Positions 1 to 9,100 of a stretch of 64,000 nucleotides of DNA are shown here, in pieces (the stretch's first letter is position 1; every line of letters starts with the position of its first letter). The translations under genes were made by a program, and so were the position numbers. The notes under the pieces were generated by a model. The model was not told the origin of the DNA, ran no database searches, and worked only from the letters and a program-made list of their open reading frames with translations. This DNA is from Clostridium ihumii AP5 (GTDB lineage: Bacteria > Bacillota > Clostridia > Clostridiales > Clostridiaceae), in the NCBI RefSeq assembly GCF_000612845.1, contig NZ_CCAT010000004.1:1-64000 (forward strand). The letters are read 5' to 3'.

Positions 1-235
1 CTCGCCTACCAAAATTGAAATGAAATCTCCTTTACCCCTTTGTAGCTGAGACTTTAGTCTTGGCGCTTTTTGATATAGATACAACATTTAAAATAACAGC
101 GTATAATTGCAAGAATGAATTCTACCCTACAGATGTTGGAACAATTTTTAATATAACATCATATAATTTGCAAGGTTAAAACCTCGCCTACCTTATCAAT
201 TGACAGTTAACAATGGACATTTATTTAGTTTAATT
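1..235. repeat. Intergenic region with imperfect tandem repeat
   Basis: No gene is visible here. Two imperfect copies of a unit of about 57 bp lie next to each other (roughly 80-131 and 139-192). Each has an AT-rich body, then a TATAATT(T)GCAAG motif, and ends in CTACCCTAC or CTCGCCTACC. A third CTCGCCTACC stands at positions 1-10, so the array may continue beyond the window edge. The GC-rich ends are unusual for this genome. Confidence 0.45.
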
Positions 236-277
236 AAAAAAAGCACCCTACATATCAATGTAGAATGCTTTTTTTAT
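236..277 (-). terminator. Intrinsic terminator of upp
   Basis: Inverted repeat AAAGCA..CTACAT / ATGTAG..TGCTTT, with a T-run on the minus strand, directly after the upp stop codon. Confidence 0.85.
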
Positions 278-280
278 TAA

Positions 281-952
<672 letters not shown>

Positions 953-983
953 TTATTTAAAATAATTATTTTATGTTTAAATA

Positions 984-1433
984 CTACTTAGAGTATTTTT
1001 TTTCTATCTCTGTTATTTTATCTATTCTTCTTTGGTGACGTTCACCCTCAAACTTAGCTTCTAAGAAAGTATCGACTATATCTAATGCTAGTCCTTTTCC
1101 TACAACTCTTTCACCTAATGCTAATATATTTGCATTATTATGTTGTCTTGTAGCATGTGCACTGAAGGTGTCACTACAAAGTGCTGCTCTAATTCCTGGA
1201 ACTTTATTTGCTGAAATGCTTATTCCTATTCCAGTTCCACATACTAATATTCCAAAATCAAAATCGCCACTTGCAACTTCTTCTGCTACCTTTAAAGCAT
1301 ATTCTGGATAATCACAAGATTCTTCTTTATATGTTCCAAAATCTTTTAACTCATAACCTTTCTCTTCTAGGTGTTTTATTATTTCTTTTTTTAAGTTTAT
1401 TCCACCATGGTCACTACCTAATGCAATTTTCAT
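984..1433 (-). CDS. rpiB: Ribose-5-phosphate isomerase B
   Basis: Interconverts ribose 5-phosphate and ribulose 5-phosphate in the pentose phosphate pathway. The protein is 149 residues in the RpiB/LacAB family. The N-terminus KIALGSDHGG, the active-site region LVCGTGIGISISANK with its catalytic Cys, and the later RQHNNANILALG motif are all present. An upstream TTG would add five residues but lies inside the Shine-Dalgarno sequence GGAGGGG; the ATG at 1433, 6 nt after it, is the start. The gene lies between the phosphatase gene and upp, and a terminator separates it from the phosphatase gene. Confidence 0.95.
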   Translation of the reverse strand: MKIALGSDHGGINLKKEIIKHLEEKGYELKDFGTYKEESCDYPEYALKVAEEVASGDFDFGILVCGTGIGISISANKVPGIRAALCSDTFSAHATRQHNNANILALGERVVGKGLALDIVDTFLEAKFEGERHQRRIDKITEIEKKYSK

Positions 1434-1561
1434 TTTACACCCCTCCAAATTCTTCTTTTAATATATTTTATATAAAATAAGTAACTTATTTTAGTATGTA
1501 CAAAATCTAATAAAATACTTAAAATCAAAGTATAATTTAAAACTTTAATACTTTGCACAAA

Positions 1562-1596
1562 AAAAAGATATTAGTCTTAATTACTAGTATCTTTTT
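1562..1596 (-). terminator. Terminator of the phosphatase gene
   Basis: AGATATTAGT / ACTAGTATCT hairpin flanked by A- and T-runs. It overlaps the last codons of the gene starting at 2029. Confidence 0.7.
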
Positions 1597-2029
1597 CTAT
1601 TTTATCAATAAGTAATAGAACATTACTTTCGACTTCCTCAAAAGTCTTAAAATAAATGTCTATTTCCCCGCCAAATGGGTCAATAACATCTCCGCTTCTT
1701 CCTATATACTCATTGAATGTAAATACTTTATTTTTAAATTGTGGCACTTCATTTAATATGTAAGTTTTCATGTATGTTGTCATGGTAAGAACTATATCAG
1801 CGTCTTCAATAAGTTCTAAATTAAGCTGAATAGAACTTCTATTTGATATATCAATATTATACTTTTGCTTTAAAACTAAATAAGTATTTAAAGATGTTTT
1901 AGAAGAAGGATTAGTAAATAAACCTGCTGATTTCGCAGTCACATTTTGCAGGTTGCAATGATAATTAAACAATGCTTCTGCCATATTACTTCTACATGTA
2001 TTACCTGTACATATAAATAAAATCTTCAC
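1577..2029 (-). CDS. Low molecular weight protein-tyrosine/arginine phosphatase (YwlE type)
   Basis: Cytoplasmic phosphatase of 150 residues. The catalytic P-loop C-X5-R is at the very N-terminus (ICTGNTCRSNMAEA, residues 6-19), and the general acid Asp lies in a VIDPFGG segment near residue 116, where the family has DP. Such genes sit between sua5/ywlC and rpiB in many Firmicutes, and in Bacillus the homologue YwlE acts on phosphoarginine. Tyrosine versus arginine specificity cannot be read from this sequence. It starts 21 nt after the Sua5 gene and is probably cotranscribed with it. Confidence 0.88.
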   Translation of the reverse strand: MKILFICTGNTCRSNMAEALFNYHCNLQNVTAKSAGLFTNPSSKTSLNTYLVLKQKYNIDISNRSSIQLNLELIEDADIVLTMTTYMKTYILNEVPQFKNKVFTFNEYIGRSGDVIDPFGGEIDIYFKTFEEVESNVLLLIDKIEKDTSN

Positions 2030-2050
2030 GTTACCTTCTCCTTTACTAAA

Positions 2051-3100
2051 CTATACTTCTATAATATTAAATCCAGCACTTTTATTTAGTCTATTCATTA
2101 TAGCAAGGCCAACACCTTGTTCATCAAAAGCTTCACATAATATTATATCTACATCTTCTGAATCAAAACTTCTTAAAACATGAAATAAATTCTTTGCTAT
2201 ATCATTTAAGCTATCTCTACTTCCCAATGATTTTATAATTCCATTATTATAAAATTCTTTAGTTTCATCAGTAGCAATGATTCCTACTGTCATTTTATTT
2301 TCTATATAATTTAACATCATTTCATTAATTTTTGCAATAGTTTTTTCAATTTCTCCTTTAAAAATTTTTACAGGAGCTTTTGGAGCATAGTGTCTATACT
2401 TCATTCCAGGAGCTTTTGGCTTAAAATCTTTAGTAGGCTTTGATGATATTGATGAATCCATATATACATCTTTATCTACAGTTTTTAACATTTCTAAAGT
2501 AATACCACCTGGTCTTAATATGCAAATTGGATTTGTTGTACAATCAACTATAGTGGATTCTAATCCAACTTCACTTTTGGTACCACCAATTATATAATCT
2601 ACTTTACCATCTAAATCTTCTATGCAACTTTCAACATCTGTTGGACTTGGTCTTCCTGATATATTGGCAGATGGTGCCGCAATTGCTGTTTTAGATGCTC
2701 TTATAAGTTCTGCTGCAATTTTATTGCTTGGCATTCTAATTCCTACAGTATCTAAATTGGCACTTGTAGTCATAGGTATCAAATCACTTTTTTCCATAAT
2801 TAAAGTTATAGGACCTGGCCAAAATTTATTCATAATTTTTTTTGCAACTTCTGGAATATTTTTAACATATGGATCTATATTGAAGTCAGCTACATGAATT
2901 ATTAAAGGATTATCTTGTGGCCTTCCTTTTGCTATAAATATTTTTTTAACAGCTTCTTCGTCTAATGCATTAGCCCCTAATCCATAAACTGTTTCTGTAG
3001 GAAATGCTACAAGTCCACCATCTTTTATAACATCTCCTGCTTCATTTAGTATATTCATATCTATATTATCTTCTTGTATATTAACAACTTTTGTTTTCAT
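2051..3100 (-). CDS. ywlC: L-threonylcarbamoyladenylate synthase (Sua5/YwlC)
   Basis: Makes threonylcarbamoyl-AMP from threonine, bicarbonate and ATP for the universal t6A modification at position 37 of ANN-decoding tRNAs. The 349-residue length is that of the two-domain Sua5 form. The YrdC-type domain covers about residues 10-210 (GGLVAFPTETVYGLGANA, then SANISGRPSPT), followed by a linker with the PGMKYRHYAP motif and a C-terminal Sua5 domain. A GTG three codons upstream lies in the ribosome-binding site; the ATG at 3100 after AGAGGTG is chosen. It is in the prfA-to-upp gene series. Confidence 0.93.
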   Translation of the reverse strand: MKTKVVNIQEDNIDMNILNEAGDVIKDGGLVAFPTETVYGLGANALDEEAVKKIFIAKGRPQDNPLIIHVADFNIDPYVKNIPEVAKKIMNKFWPGPITLIMEKSDLIPMTTSANLDTVGIRMPSNKIAAELIRASKTAIAAPSANISGRPSPTDVESCIEDLDGKVDYIIGGTKSEVGLESTIVDCTTNPICILRPGGITLEMLKTVDKDVYMDSSISSKPTKDFKPKAPGMKYRHYAPKAPVKIFKGEIEKTIAKINEMMLNYIENKMTVGIIATDETKEFYNNGIIKSLGSRDSLNDIAKNLFHVLRSFDSEDVDIILCEAFDEQGVGLAIMNRLNKSAGFNIIEV

Positions 3101-3133
3101 AAAAAACACCTCTAATTTATATGATTTATTATT

Positions 3134-3859
3134 TTATAATATATTTAGCATAATAAATCCAATAATAATTCCTAGTATAGTAGTTATTGATGTTGTAAAA
3201 CTGTCTGTTAAACTATTGCTCTCTGGTAACATTTGTCCAAAGACCACATAAATCATTACGCCACTTGCAAAAGCTATCGATGTTCCTAATACTACTTTTG
3301 ATATACTTCCTATTATAATTCCGAGCCAAGCTCCAATCATTGTAGGAAATGCTACCCAAAATGCATATGTTAATATTTTCCTTGGTTTCATTCCAGAAAC
3401 AACTAATGGAGTTGCTACAGCAAGTCCTTCTGGGACATCATGTATTGAAATTAATGCTGCCATTTTTATTCCTAAATTACTTTCTTTCAAAAATCCAAAT
3501 CCCATAACTAAGCCTTCTGGGAAATTATGAATCATCATAGCAAGTCCCATCAAAATTGCAACTTTTAAATGTGAATCATTATTTTTGCCAGCTCTTCTAC
3601 TTAAAACATCTATAATTAGTATTAGACTTATGCCAATTAAAATTACAAGTAATGTTTTTAAAAACCCATTATACTCTATAGCCTCTGGTATTAATTCTAA
3701 AAATATTATAGATATCATTATACCTGTTGCTGCACCTAATATGCTTCCCATAAGCCGTTTTGATGGATTTTTTAGCATTACTCCTAGAGTTGCCCCTATA
3801 AGTGTTCCAAGAATTGATACAAGTGCAGAAAATACACCTATATAGAATATAGTTCCCAT
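3134..3859 (-). CDS. ZIP family divalent metal transporter
   Basis: Inner-membrane importer of zinc or related divalent metals, 241 residues, with about eight hydrophobic segments. The ZIP signatures are in the middle: HNFPEGLVMGFGF (helix 4) and SIHDVPEGLAVATPL (helix 5), carrying the His and Glu metal ligands. The short charged loop between helices 3 and 4 has few histidines. The start ATG follows a GGGGGGA ribosome-binding site. The 5' leader contains a long inverted repeat (3898-3982) that may regulate it. Metal specificity cannot be told from sequence. Confidence 0.92.
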   Translation of the reverse strand: MGTIFYIGVFSALVSILGTLIGATLGVMLKNPSKRLMGSILGAATGIMISIIFLELIPEAIEYNGFLKTLLVILIGISLILIIDVLSRRAGKNNDSHLKVAILMGLAMMIHNFPEGLVMGFGFLKESNLGIKMAALISIHDVPEGLAVATPLVVSGMKPRKILTYAFWVAFPTMIGAWLGIIIGSISKVVLGTSIAFASGVMIYVVFGQMLPESNSLTDSFTTSITTILGIIIGFIMLNIL

Positions 3860-3897
3860 AAAATCCCCCCACTTTATACCTTCTCAAATATAAAGAG

Positions 3898-3982
3898 AAA
3901 ATACATTGTATATTATTTTTATTCTTAAGCATTTGAAGTTTTAATTTAAAATTAAAATTCATTCTCTATAACAATGTATTTT
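3898..3982 (-). promoter_or_regulatory. Long hairpin between membrane-protein gene and ZIP transporter
   Basis: A 12-bp perfect inverted repeat (AAAATACATTGT at 3898-3909, ACAATGTATTTT at 3971-3982) encloses a second AT-rich palindrome. On the minus strand the second arm runs into TTTTCTCTTT. It could be the terminator of the upstream gene or an attenuator in the transporter leader. Confidence 0.5.
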
Positions 3983-3995
3983 AGGTTTTTAATAT

Positions 3996-4574
3996 TTATT
4001 CTTGACTTCTATATTCTTTTATTTTTTCTATAGTTATATCTGTAAAAATAGCACTAACACAAGTTTTATACAAATAATCTAATAACATGTATTTTTTTAT
4101 TCCACCTTTTTTTATTACAAAATAAAAATAAGGATCCTCATCTTCTTTCCTTATTCTATTATAATACTTATCAATTATAGGTTGCTTTGATAAAAATCTA
4201 AAATCTACATGTTTTAATCTTTTGTTTCTAAATCTACTTTTACTTATAATAAGTATATCAAAAAACTTTCCAGTTGGTATTATGTGTATAATAGCTATTT
4301 TATTTGGAATAATTGTGTATTTTCTATGTAAAACCCCTACTTCTATAGCTACTTTACTCCCAATTTGTTTAAACTCTAAAACTTCTTCATTTGTTCTTAT
4401 CATCATGGATTCTAAAATTAAAACTTCAATTATTAATAAGTATAAATAAAAAAATGGATTATTAATTTTAGAACAAATTAATGCTATGGGCAATCCTATA
4501 AAAATAAAGCCCATAGACAGCATAAACCTTTTATAAGATTTTTTTTGCTTCTTAAGGACTTTATTTATATCCAT
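3996..4574 (-). CDS. Uncharacterised membrane-anchored protein
   Basis: I do not recognise the family. The 192-residue product starts with a basic, Lys-rich stretch, then two closely spaced hydrophobic segments (about residues 17-35 and 40-58), and ends in a soluble, mixed-charge domain of about 130 residues. That resembles a small membrane-anchored sensor or PH-like domain, but no motif fixes a role. An upstream TTG lies in the Shine-Dalgarno region; the ATG at 4574, 7 nt after GGAGTG, fits better. It starts 22 nt after prfA ends, so it is probably in the prfA transcript. Confidence 0.8.
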   Translation of the reverse strand: MDINKVLKKQKKSYKRFMLSMGFIFIGLPIALICSKINNPFFYLYLLIIEVLILESMMIRTNEEVLEFKQIGSKVAIEVGVLHRKYTIIPNKIAIIHIIPTGKFFDILIISKSRFRNKRLKHVDFRFLSKQPIIDKYYNRIRKEDEDPYFYFVIKKGGIKKYMLLDYLYKTCVSAIFTDITIEKIKEYRSQE

Positions 4575-4596
4575 AAATTCACACTCCAATTAAAAA

Positions 4597-5676
4597 TTAA
4601 ATTTCACTATTTCCTAATGATTTCATTTTCTCTGCTTGGTCTGCTGTTATTAGAGCATCTAAGATTTCATCTATATCTCCATCAAGAAAATTTTCCAATT
4701 TATATAAAGTTAATCCAATTCTATGGTCACTAACTCTTCCTTGAGGGTAATTATAAGTTCTTATTCTCTCACTTCTATCCCCTGTTCCAACTTGGCTCTT
4801 TCTATCTTCTGCGATTCCAGCAGCTCTTTCAGCTTGAGCTTTTTCATATAATCTTGCTCTTAATATTTTTAAAGCTTTTTCTTTGTTTTTAAGCTGTGAT
4901 TTTTCATCTTGACAAGATACTACAAGTCCTGTTGGTACGTGTGTCATTCTTACAGCTGAGTCTGTAGTATTAACACACTGTCCACCGTTTCCTGATGCTC
5001 TGAAAACATCTACTCTAATGTCATTCATGTTTATTTCTAAATCAACATCATCAACTTCTGGTAAAACAGCAACTGTTGCTGTAGATGTGTGAATTCTTCC
5101 ACTTGATTCTGTGTCTGGAACCCTTTGAACTCTATGAACTCCACTTTCATATTTTAATTTACTATATGCCTTATTTCCTTTTACCATGAATACAACTTCT
5201 TTGAATCCACCGATATCAGTTTCATTTGCACTCATCATTTCAACTTTCCATCTATTTCTTTCAGCATATCTTGTGTACATTCTAAATAAGTTAGCAGCAA
5301 ATAGTGCAGCTTCATCTCCACCTGCTCCACCTCTTATTTCTATAAATACGTTCTTATCGTCATTAGGATCTTTTGGTAATAATAATATTTTTAATTCTTC
5401 TTGAGATGTCTCTATAACTTCATTAAGATGTTTTATATCCTCTTGAATCATTTCTTTCATCTCTCTATCTGATTCAGCAGTTAACATTTCTTTGTTTTCT
5501 TCTAAATCATTTACAGCATTTTTATACTCTCTGTATTTTGCAACTACAGCTTCTAAATCAGCATGTTCTTTACATAATTTCTGCCATTCCTTTTGATTAG
5601 CCATAATTGCTGGATCACTTATTTTATTTGAAAGTTCATCATATTTATTTTCAATAAATTGTAATCTATCTAACAT
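4597..5676 (-). CDS. prfA: Peptide chain release factor 1
   Basis: Releases the finished peptide at UAA and UAG codons. The 359-residue length is typical. The catalytic GGQ loop is visible ([17 protein letters not shown], about residue 230), and the codon-recognition domain region before it contains [18 protein letters not shown] coiled-coil domain 1 fills the first 100 residues. The partner methyltransferase gene prmC lies upstream on the same strand but, unlike in many bacteria, is separated by 277 bp. Confidence 0.97.
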   Translation of the reverse strand: MLDRLQFIENKYDELSNKISDPAIMANQKEWQKLCKEHADLEAVVAKYREYKNAVNDLEENKEMLTAESDREMKEMIQEDIKHLNEVIETSQEELKILLLPKDPNDDKNVFIEIRGGAGGDEAALFAANLFRMYTRYAERNRWKVEMMSANETDIGGFKEVVFMVKGNKAYSKLKYESGVHRVQRVPDTESSGRIHTSTATVAVLPEVDDVDLEINMNDIRVDVFRASGNGGQCVNTTDSAVRMTHVPTGLVVSCQDEKSQLKNKEKALKILRARLYEKAQAERAAGIAEDRKSQVGTGDRSERIRTYNYPQGRVSDHRIGLTLYKLENFLDGDIDEILDALITADQAEKMKSLGNSEI

Positions 5677-5953
5677 AAACTCATCACTCCGTACCTTAAT
5701 ATATTTTTTTATTTAAACTGTATCGTAAATTCTTATTATCGTGAATCCACTCTAATTTATAAAATATAATTTTCAAAATGGTAAATTCACTTTTGCTACA
5801 AATCTGCATTTAGTTATTATAATTTTAAAGCCTTATTTAAATTACTATAAATTGTATGTTTCCCTAAGAACACTTTAAAATTTTTCTTTGTTTATTTTTT
5901 CATCATTTTATTATATCAATAAATAGATATGTTTGCAATTTTAAAGAGCCATT

Positions 5954-6808
5954 TTAAAGTTGTTTTTGTCCTATAACAACTCTATCATTATTATATAAAT
6001 CTTTAAGAGAATATATATTTTCAAATTTATTTTCTTCTAATATTTTTGTAACATCATCTTTTTGATCATGTCCTATTTCAAAAGCTAAATATCCTCCACA
6101 ATTTAAAATTTCATAACTTTCTTTTGTTATCCTTTTATAAAAATCCAAACCATCATCTCCACCATCTAACGCTAAGTGAGGTTCATAATTTTTAACATCT
6201 TCCATCAAAGTTGGTATAACCTCTTTTCTTATGTATGGCGGATTGGAAATAATCATATCAAATTTTAAATTTTCTTCTTTTGCTTTTTTTAATAAGTCAC
6301 TATATTGTCTAAAGCATCTCTTATCTAAATTTAAATTTTTAATATTTTCTTCTGTTACCTTTAATGCTGTATCACTAATATCATATAATTTTACAGCAGT
6401 ATTTTTTATATAATAAGCTACTGATAAACCTATTGCTCCACTACCACAACATACATCACATATGTCTTTAAAATTATTTTTAGTTATAATTTTAATACAT
6501 TCTTCTACTAAAACTTCGGTGTCTGGTCTAGGTATCAATACACCTTGCTCCACCTTAAAATCTAACCCCATAAATTCAGTATTTCTAGTTATATATTTTA
6601 TAGGCATCTTTTCAGCTCTTAATTTAATTAATTTTAAGAATTGAGTTGTCTTATCTTCTTCTATTTCTTTTTCCTTATTAAGAATTATATACACTTTATC
6701 TACATTTAAAACATGACAAAGAAGTAAATTACAATCTATCATATAACTTTCAACATTTGCTTCTTTTAATGTATTATAACCATTACTTAATAATTCTTTT
6801 ATCTTCAT
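5954..6808 (-). CDS. prmC: Peptide chain release factor N5-glutamine methyltransferase
   Basis: Methylates the Gln of the GGQ motif of release factors using S-adenosylmethionine. The protein has 284 residues, with an N-terminal helical domain (about 1-80) and a Rossmann methyltransferase domain. The SAM loop appears as DVCCGSGAIGLSVA, and the family-defining NPPY motif as ISNPPYIRKE (about residue 190), followed by the conserved PHLALDGGDDGLDFY. The gene overlaps no neighbour; DUF1385 lies 15 nt upstream, suggesting a tdk-DUF1385-prmC transcript. Confidence 0.96.
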   Translation of the reverse strand: MKIKELLSNGYNTLKEANVESYMIDCNLLLCHVLNVDKVYIILNKEKEIEEDKTTQFLKLIKLRAEKMPIKYITRNTEFMGLDFKVEQGVLIPRPDTEVLVEECIKIITKNNFKDICDVCCGSGAIGLSVAYYIKNTAVKLYDISDTALKVTEENIKNLNLDKRCFRQYSDLLKKAKEENLKFDMIISNPPYIRKEVIPTLMEDVKNYEPHLALDGGDDGLDFYKRITKESYEILNCGGYLAFEIGHDQKDDVTKILEENKFENIYSLKDLYNNDRVVIGQKQL

Positions 6809-6823
6809 ATTTTACCTCTTCTT

Positions 6824-7753
6824 TTAATCTTCTATACCTTCCGCAGCTTTTAATGAAGTTATCGCTACTTCCAACATATCAAGGTCAGGTTCTCTAGTAG
6901 TTAGTTTTTGTAACATAAGACCTGGTTTAGCAATGATTTTTGCAATTTTACCATCACTTTTCCCCAAAAATCTTATAACTTCATATGTTATACCTGAAAC
7001 TATAGGTAATAAAAGTATCCTTGATATTATTCTTTGAGAAATAGATTCCCATCCTGTTAATGAAAATATTATTATACTTATAATCATAACTAAGAACAAA
7101 AAGTTAGTTCCACATCTTGGATGAAATCTAGTGTATTTCTTTGCATTTTCTGGTGTTAATTCTTCACCAGCTTCATAGCAAGCAATAGATTTATGTTCTG
7201 CACCATGATACATATATACTCTTTGAATATCTTTCATCTTTCCAATTAAGACTACGTATAAAAGGAATATACACACTCTTATAATACCTTCTGCTATATT
7301 TAATCCTATATTACTATCTGTTATATAATTTTTTATTAAATTAGCTAAAAATGTAGGTACTATAAAGAATAAAAATACAGAAAAAGCTAATCCAACAACT
7401 AATGAAAATCCTATTAATATATCATTTCCTTTTTCTTTAAACGTATTTTCAAACCATTTATCAAATTTACTTTCTTCCTCTTCAGTTTCAAACAAAGATG
7501 CTGAATAATTAAGGCTTTTTATTCCTATAACCAAAGATTCTATCAAAGATACAAACCCTCTTATAATAGGAAGTCCTAAAAACTTATGTTTTTTAGTTAT
7601 GCTCTCAGACTTTTCCTTTTGAACTTCTATTGAACCATCTTCTAATCTCACCGCTGTAGCTATTCCGTCTTTTCCCCTCATCATAACGCCTTCAATAACA
7701 GCCTGCCCACCAACAGATGTTTTGCTTTTTTTCTTTTCAATTTTCTCTTCCAT
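6824..7753 (-). CDS. DUF1385 family membrane protein
   Basis: Member of the DUF1385 (YqhQ-like) family, whose biochemical role is not established. The family signature GGQAVIEGVMMRG lies near residue 20, and several hydrophobic segments follow (about residues 65-85, 110-135, 145-170 and 205-240). A conserved polar segment between them has YHGAEHKSIACYEAGE and HPRCGTNFL, with His, Glu and Cys residues that could bind metal. A GTG four codons upstream gives a longer form; the ATG at 7753 after AGTGGGTG is preferred, though this site is weak. It sits between tdk and prmC, as in other clostridia. Confidence 0.9.
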   Translation of the reverse strand: MEEKIEKKKSKTSVGGQAVIEGVMMRGKDGIATAVRLEDGSIEVQKEKSESITKKHKFLGLPIIRGFVSLIESLVIGIKSLNYSASLFETEEEESKFDKWFENTFKEKGNDILIGFSLVVGLAFSVFLFFIVPTFLANLIKNYITDSNIGLNIAEGIIRVCIFLLYVVLIGKMKDIQRVYMYHGAEHKSIACYEAGEELTPENAKKYTRFHPRCGTNFLFLVMIISIIIFSLTGWESISQRIISRILLLPIVSGITYEVIRFLGKSDGKIAKIIAKPGLMLQKLTTREPDLDMLEVAITSLKAAEGIED

Positions 7754-7772
7754 AAATTCACCCACTTATTTA

Positions 7773-8387
7773 TTATTTGCAACAATTGTTTTTTTCAGCC
7801 TCATACTCCTTTTTAAACTCAAAGTAGCATTTTGGACAAAGAGCTTCATATTCTATATTATCCTCTTTATCTATGGCAATTTGTTGACCTTCAAAAACAA
7901 ATTTTCCATTTACAGTTCTTCCATTTAAAAGTGCTTTCTTGCCACAGTTGCATATAGTTTTTAATTCTTCTAAACTATGTGCTAACATTAAAAGTCTTGA
8001 GCTACCTTCAAATCCTTTCATTTGGAAATCTGTTCTTAGTCCATAGCATATAGTTGGTATATCTAACTTTACTGCCACTTCAAATAATTGATCAATTTGT
8101 TCTGACTTAAAAAATTGAACCTCATCTCCTAAAATACAGTTTACAGGTCCATTTTCTTTTATATAGTTTTCTATTAAATTGAAAATATTTACATCACCTT
8201 CAATCCAAAAATCTACTTTTTTTGTAACACCTAATCTAGATACTATCTTATCTCCACCTTTTGTATCTGTTTTAGGTTTTATTATTAGCACCTTCATTCC
8301 ACGTTCTTCATAATTATGTGCCACTTGTAATAAATTTGTTGATTTTCCACAATTCATTGCACCATATCTAAAATATAATTTACTCAT
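7773..8387 (-). CDS. tdk: Thymidine kinase (type II)
   Basis: Phosphorylates thymidine with ATP in nucleoside salvage. 204 residues. The Walker A loop is FRYGAMNCGKST at the N-terminus. The zinc-binding lasso region carries CNCGKK and CPKC pairs, as expected for type II enzymes. The ILGDEVQFF segment holds the catalytic Glu. A strong GGAGGAG ribosome-binding site precedes the ATG. It is first in the minus-strand run leading to prfA and is divergent from rpmE. Confidence 0.96.
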   Translation of the reverse strand: MSKLYFRYGAMNCGKSTNLLQVAHNYEERGMKVLIIKPKTDTKGGDKIVSRLGVTKKVDFWIEGDVNIFNLIENYIKENGPVNCILGDEVQFFKSEQIDQLFEVAVKLDIPTICYGLRTDFQMKGFEGSSRLLMLAHSLEELKTICNCGKKALLNGRTVNGKFVFEGQQIAIDKEDNIEYEALCPKCYFEFKKEYEAEKNNCCK

Positions 8388-8670
8388 GCTTAAGCTCCTC
8401 CAATAAACTACAGACTTTTATATATTTTTCATAAAACTATAGTTTATTTTAATCTATTATTAATCTTAAATCAAATTACTTAATATTACATTATTGTTTT
8501 AATTTTTCCATTTTGTTTTAGTTATTTAACTTCATTGATTAATGAATAATTTATTTTATAAATACTATAATCATTTTTGTTTTTTAATATATTTTATTTT
8601 AATTAATTATTTATATAAAATATACATATTTATCTAGTTATATTTTTATTTTATGGATATACTATTAATA
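8388..8670. other. AT-rich divergent intergenic region tdk/rpmE
   Basis: No gene or obvious repeat is seen. The tdk promoter should lie here but I cannot single it out. The rpmE promoter begins at 8674. Confidence 0.5.
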
Positions 8671-8673
8671 TTA

Positions 8674-8703
8674 TTGACTTTATATTTTAACCCATGATAT
8701 AAT
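8674..8703 (+). promoter_or_regulatory. Sigma-A promoter of rpmE
   Basis: TTGACT (8674-8679), 18-bp spacer, perfect TATAAT (8698-8703). The leader that follows is about 45 nt and contains an AATAC / GTATT inverted repeat that could be a small regulatory hairpin. Confidence 0.8.
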
Positions 8704-8753
8704 TTAGAAGTTGACAATACGGATATAGTATTAATTCGAAAGAGGTGAAATCG

Positions 8754-8957
8754 ATGAAAGAAGGAATACATCCAAAATACAACCACGAGGCTGTTGTTAG
8801 ATGTGCTTGTGGAGAGACTTTCAAAACTGGATCTGTTAAAGATGAATTAAAAGTTGAAATTTGTTCTAAATGTCATCCATTCTATACTGGAAAACAAAAA
8901 ATTGTTGATGCTGGTGGAAGAGTTGACAAATTCATGAAAAAATTCAATCTTAAATAA
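8754..8957 (+). CDS. rpmE: 50S ribosomal protein L31
   Basis: Component of the large ribosomal subunit, 67 residues from the ATG at 8754, which follows the ribosome-binding site AGAGGTGA. An ATG nine bases upstream would add three residues but overlaps that site. Four cysteines (CACGETF and [14 protein letters not shown]) form the zinc-binding knuckle, so this is the zinc-dependent C+ form rather than the zinc-free paralogue. It is one of the few plus-strand genes here and is flanked by a strong promoter and terminator. Confidence 0.97.
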   Translation: MKEGIHPKYNHEAVVRCACGETFKTGSVKDELKVEICSKCHPFYTGKQKIVDAGGRVDKFMKKFNLK

Positions 8958-8967
8958 TAGAGCTTAT

Positions 8968-9004
8968 AAAAAGCAAGAATTTAATTCTTGCTTTTATTTT
9001 TTTA
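8968..9004 (+). terminator. Terminator of rpmE
   Basis: AAAGCAAGAAT TTA ATTCTTGCTTT hairpin followed by a T-rich run. Confidence 0.9.
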
Positions 9005-9062
9005 TCATTTAAATTAATTAGAATTGTCAATTGTTTATATAGATACAAAATTTTAATTTCCA

Positions 9063-9098
9063 TAAAAAATAGAGATGTTTTAAAACACCTCTATAAAA
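9063..9098 (-). terminator. Terminator of rho
   Basis: ATAGAGGTGTTTT / AAAACATCTCTAT hairpin, followed on the minus strand by a run of T. Confidence 0.8.
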
Positions 9099-9100
9099 AT

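Noticed and set aside
3669-3962. 97-codon ORF overlapping the ZIP gene
   Set aside because: Same strand, different frame, within the real transporter gene and its leader; composition is that of a shadow.
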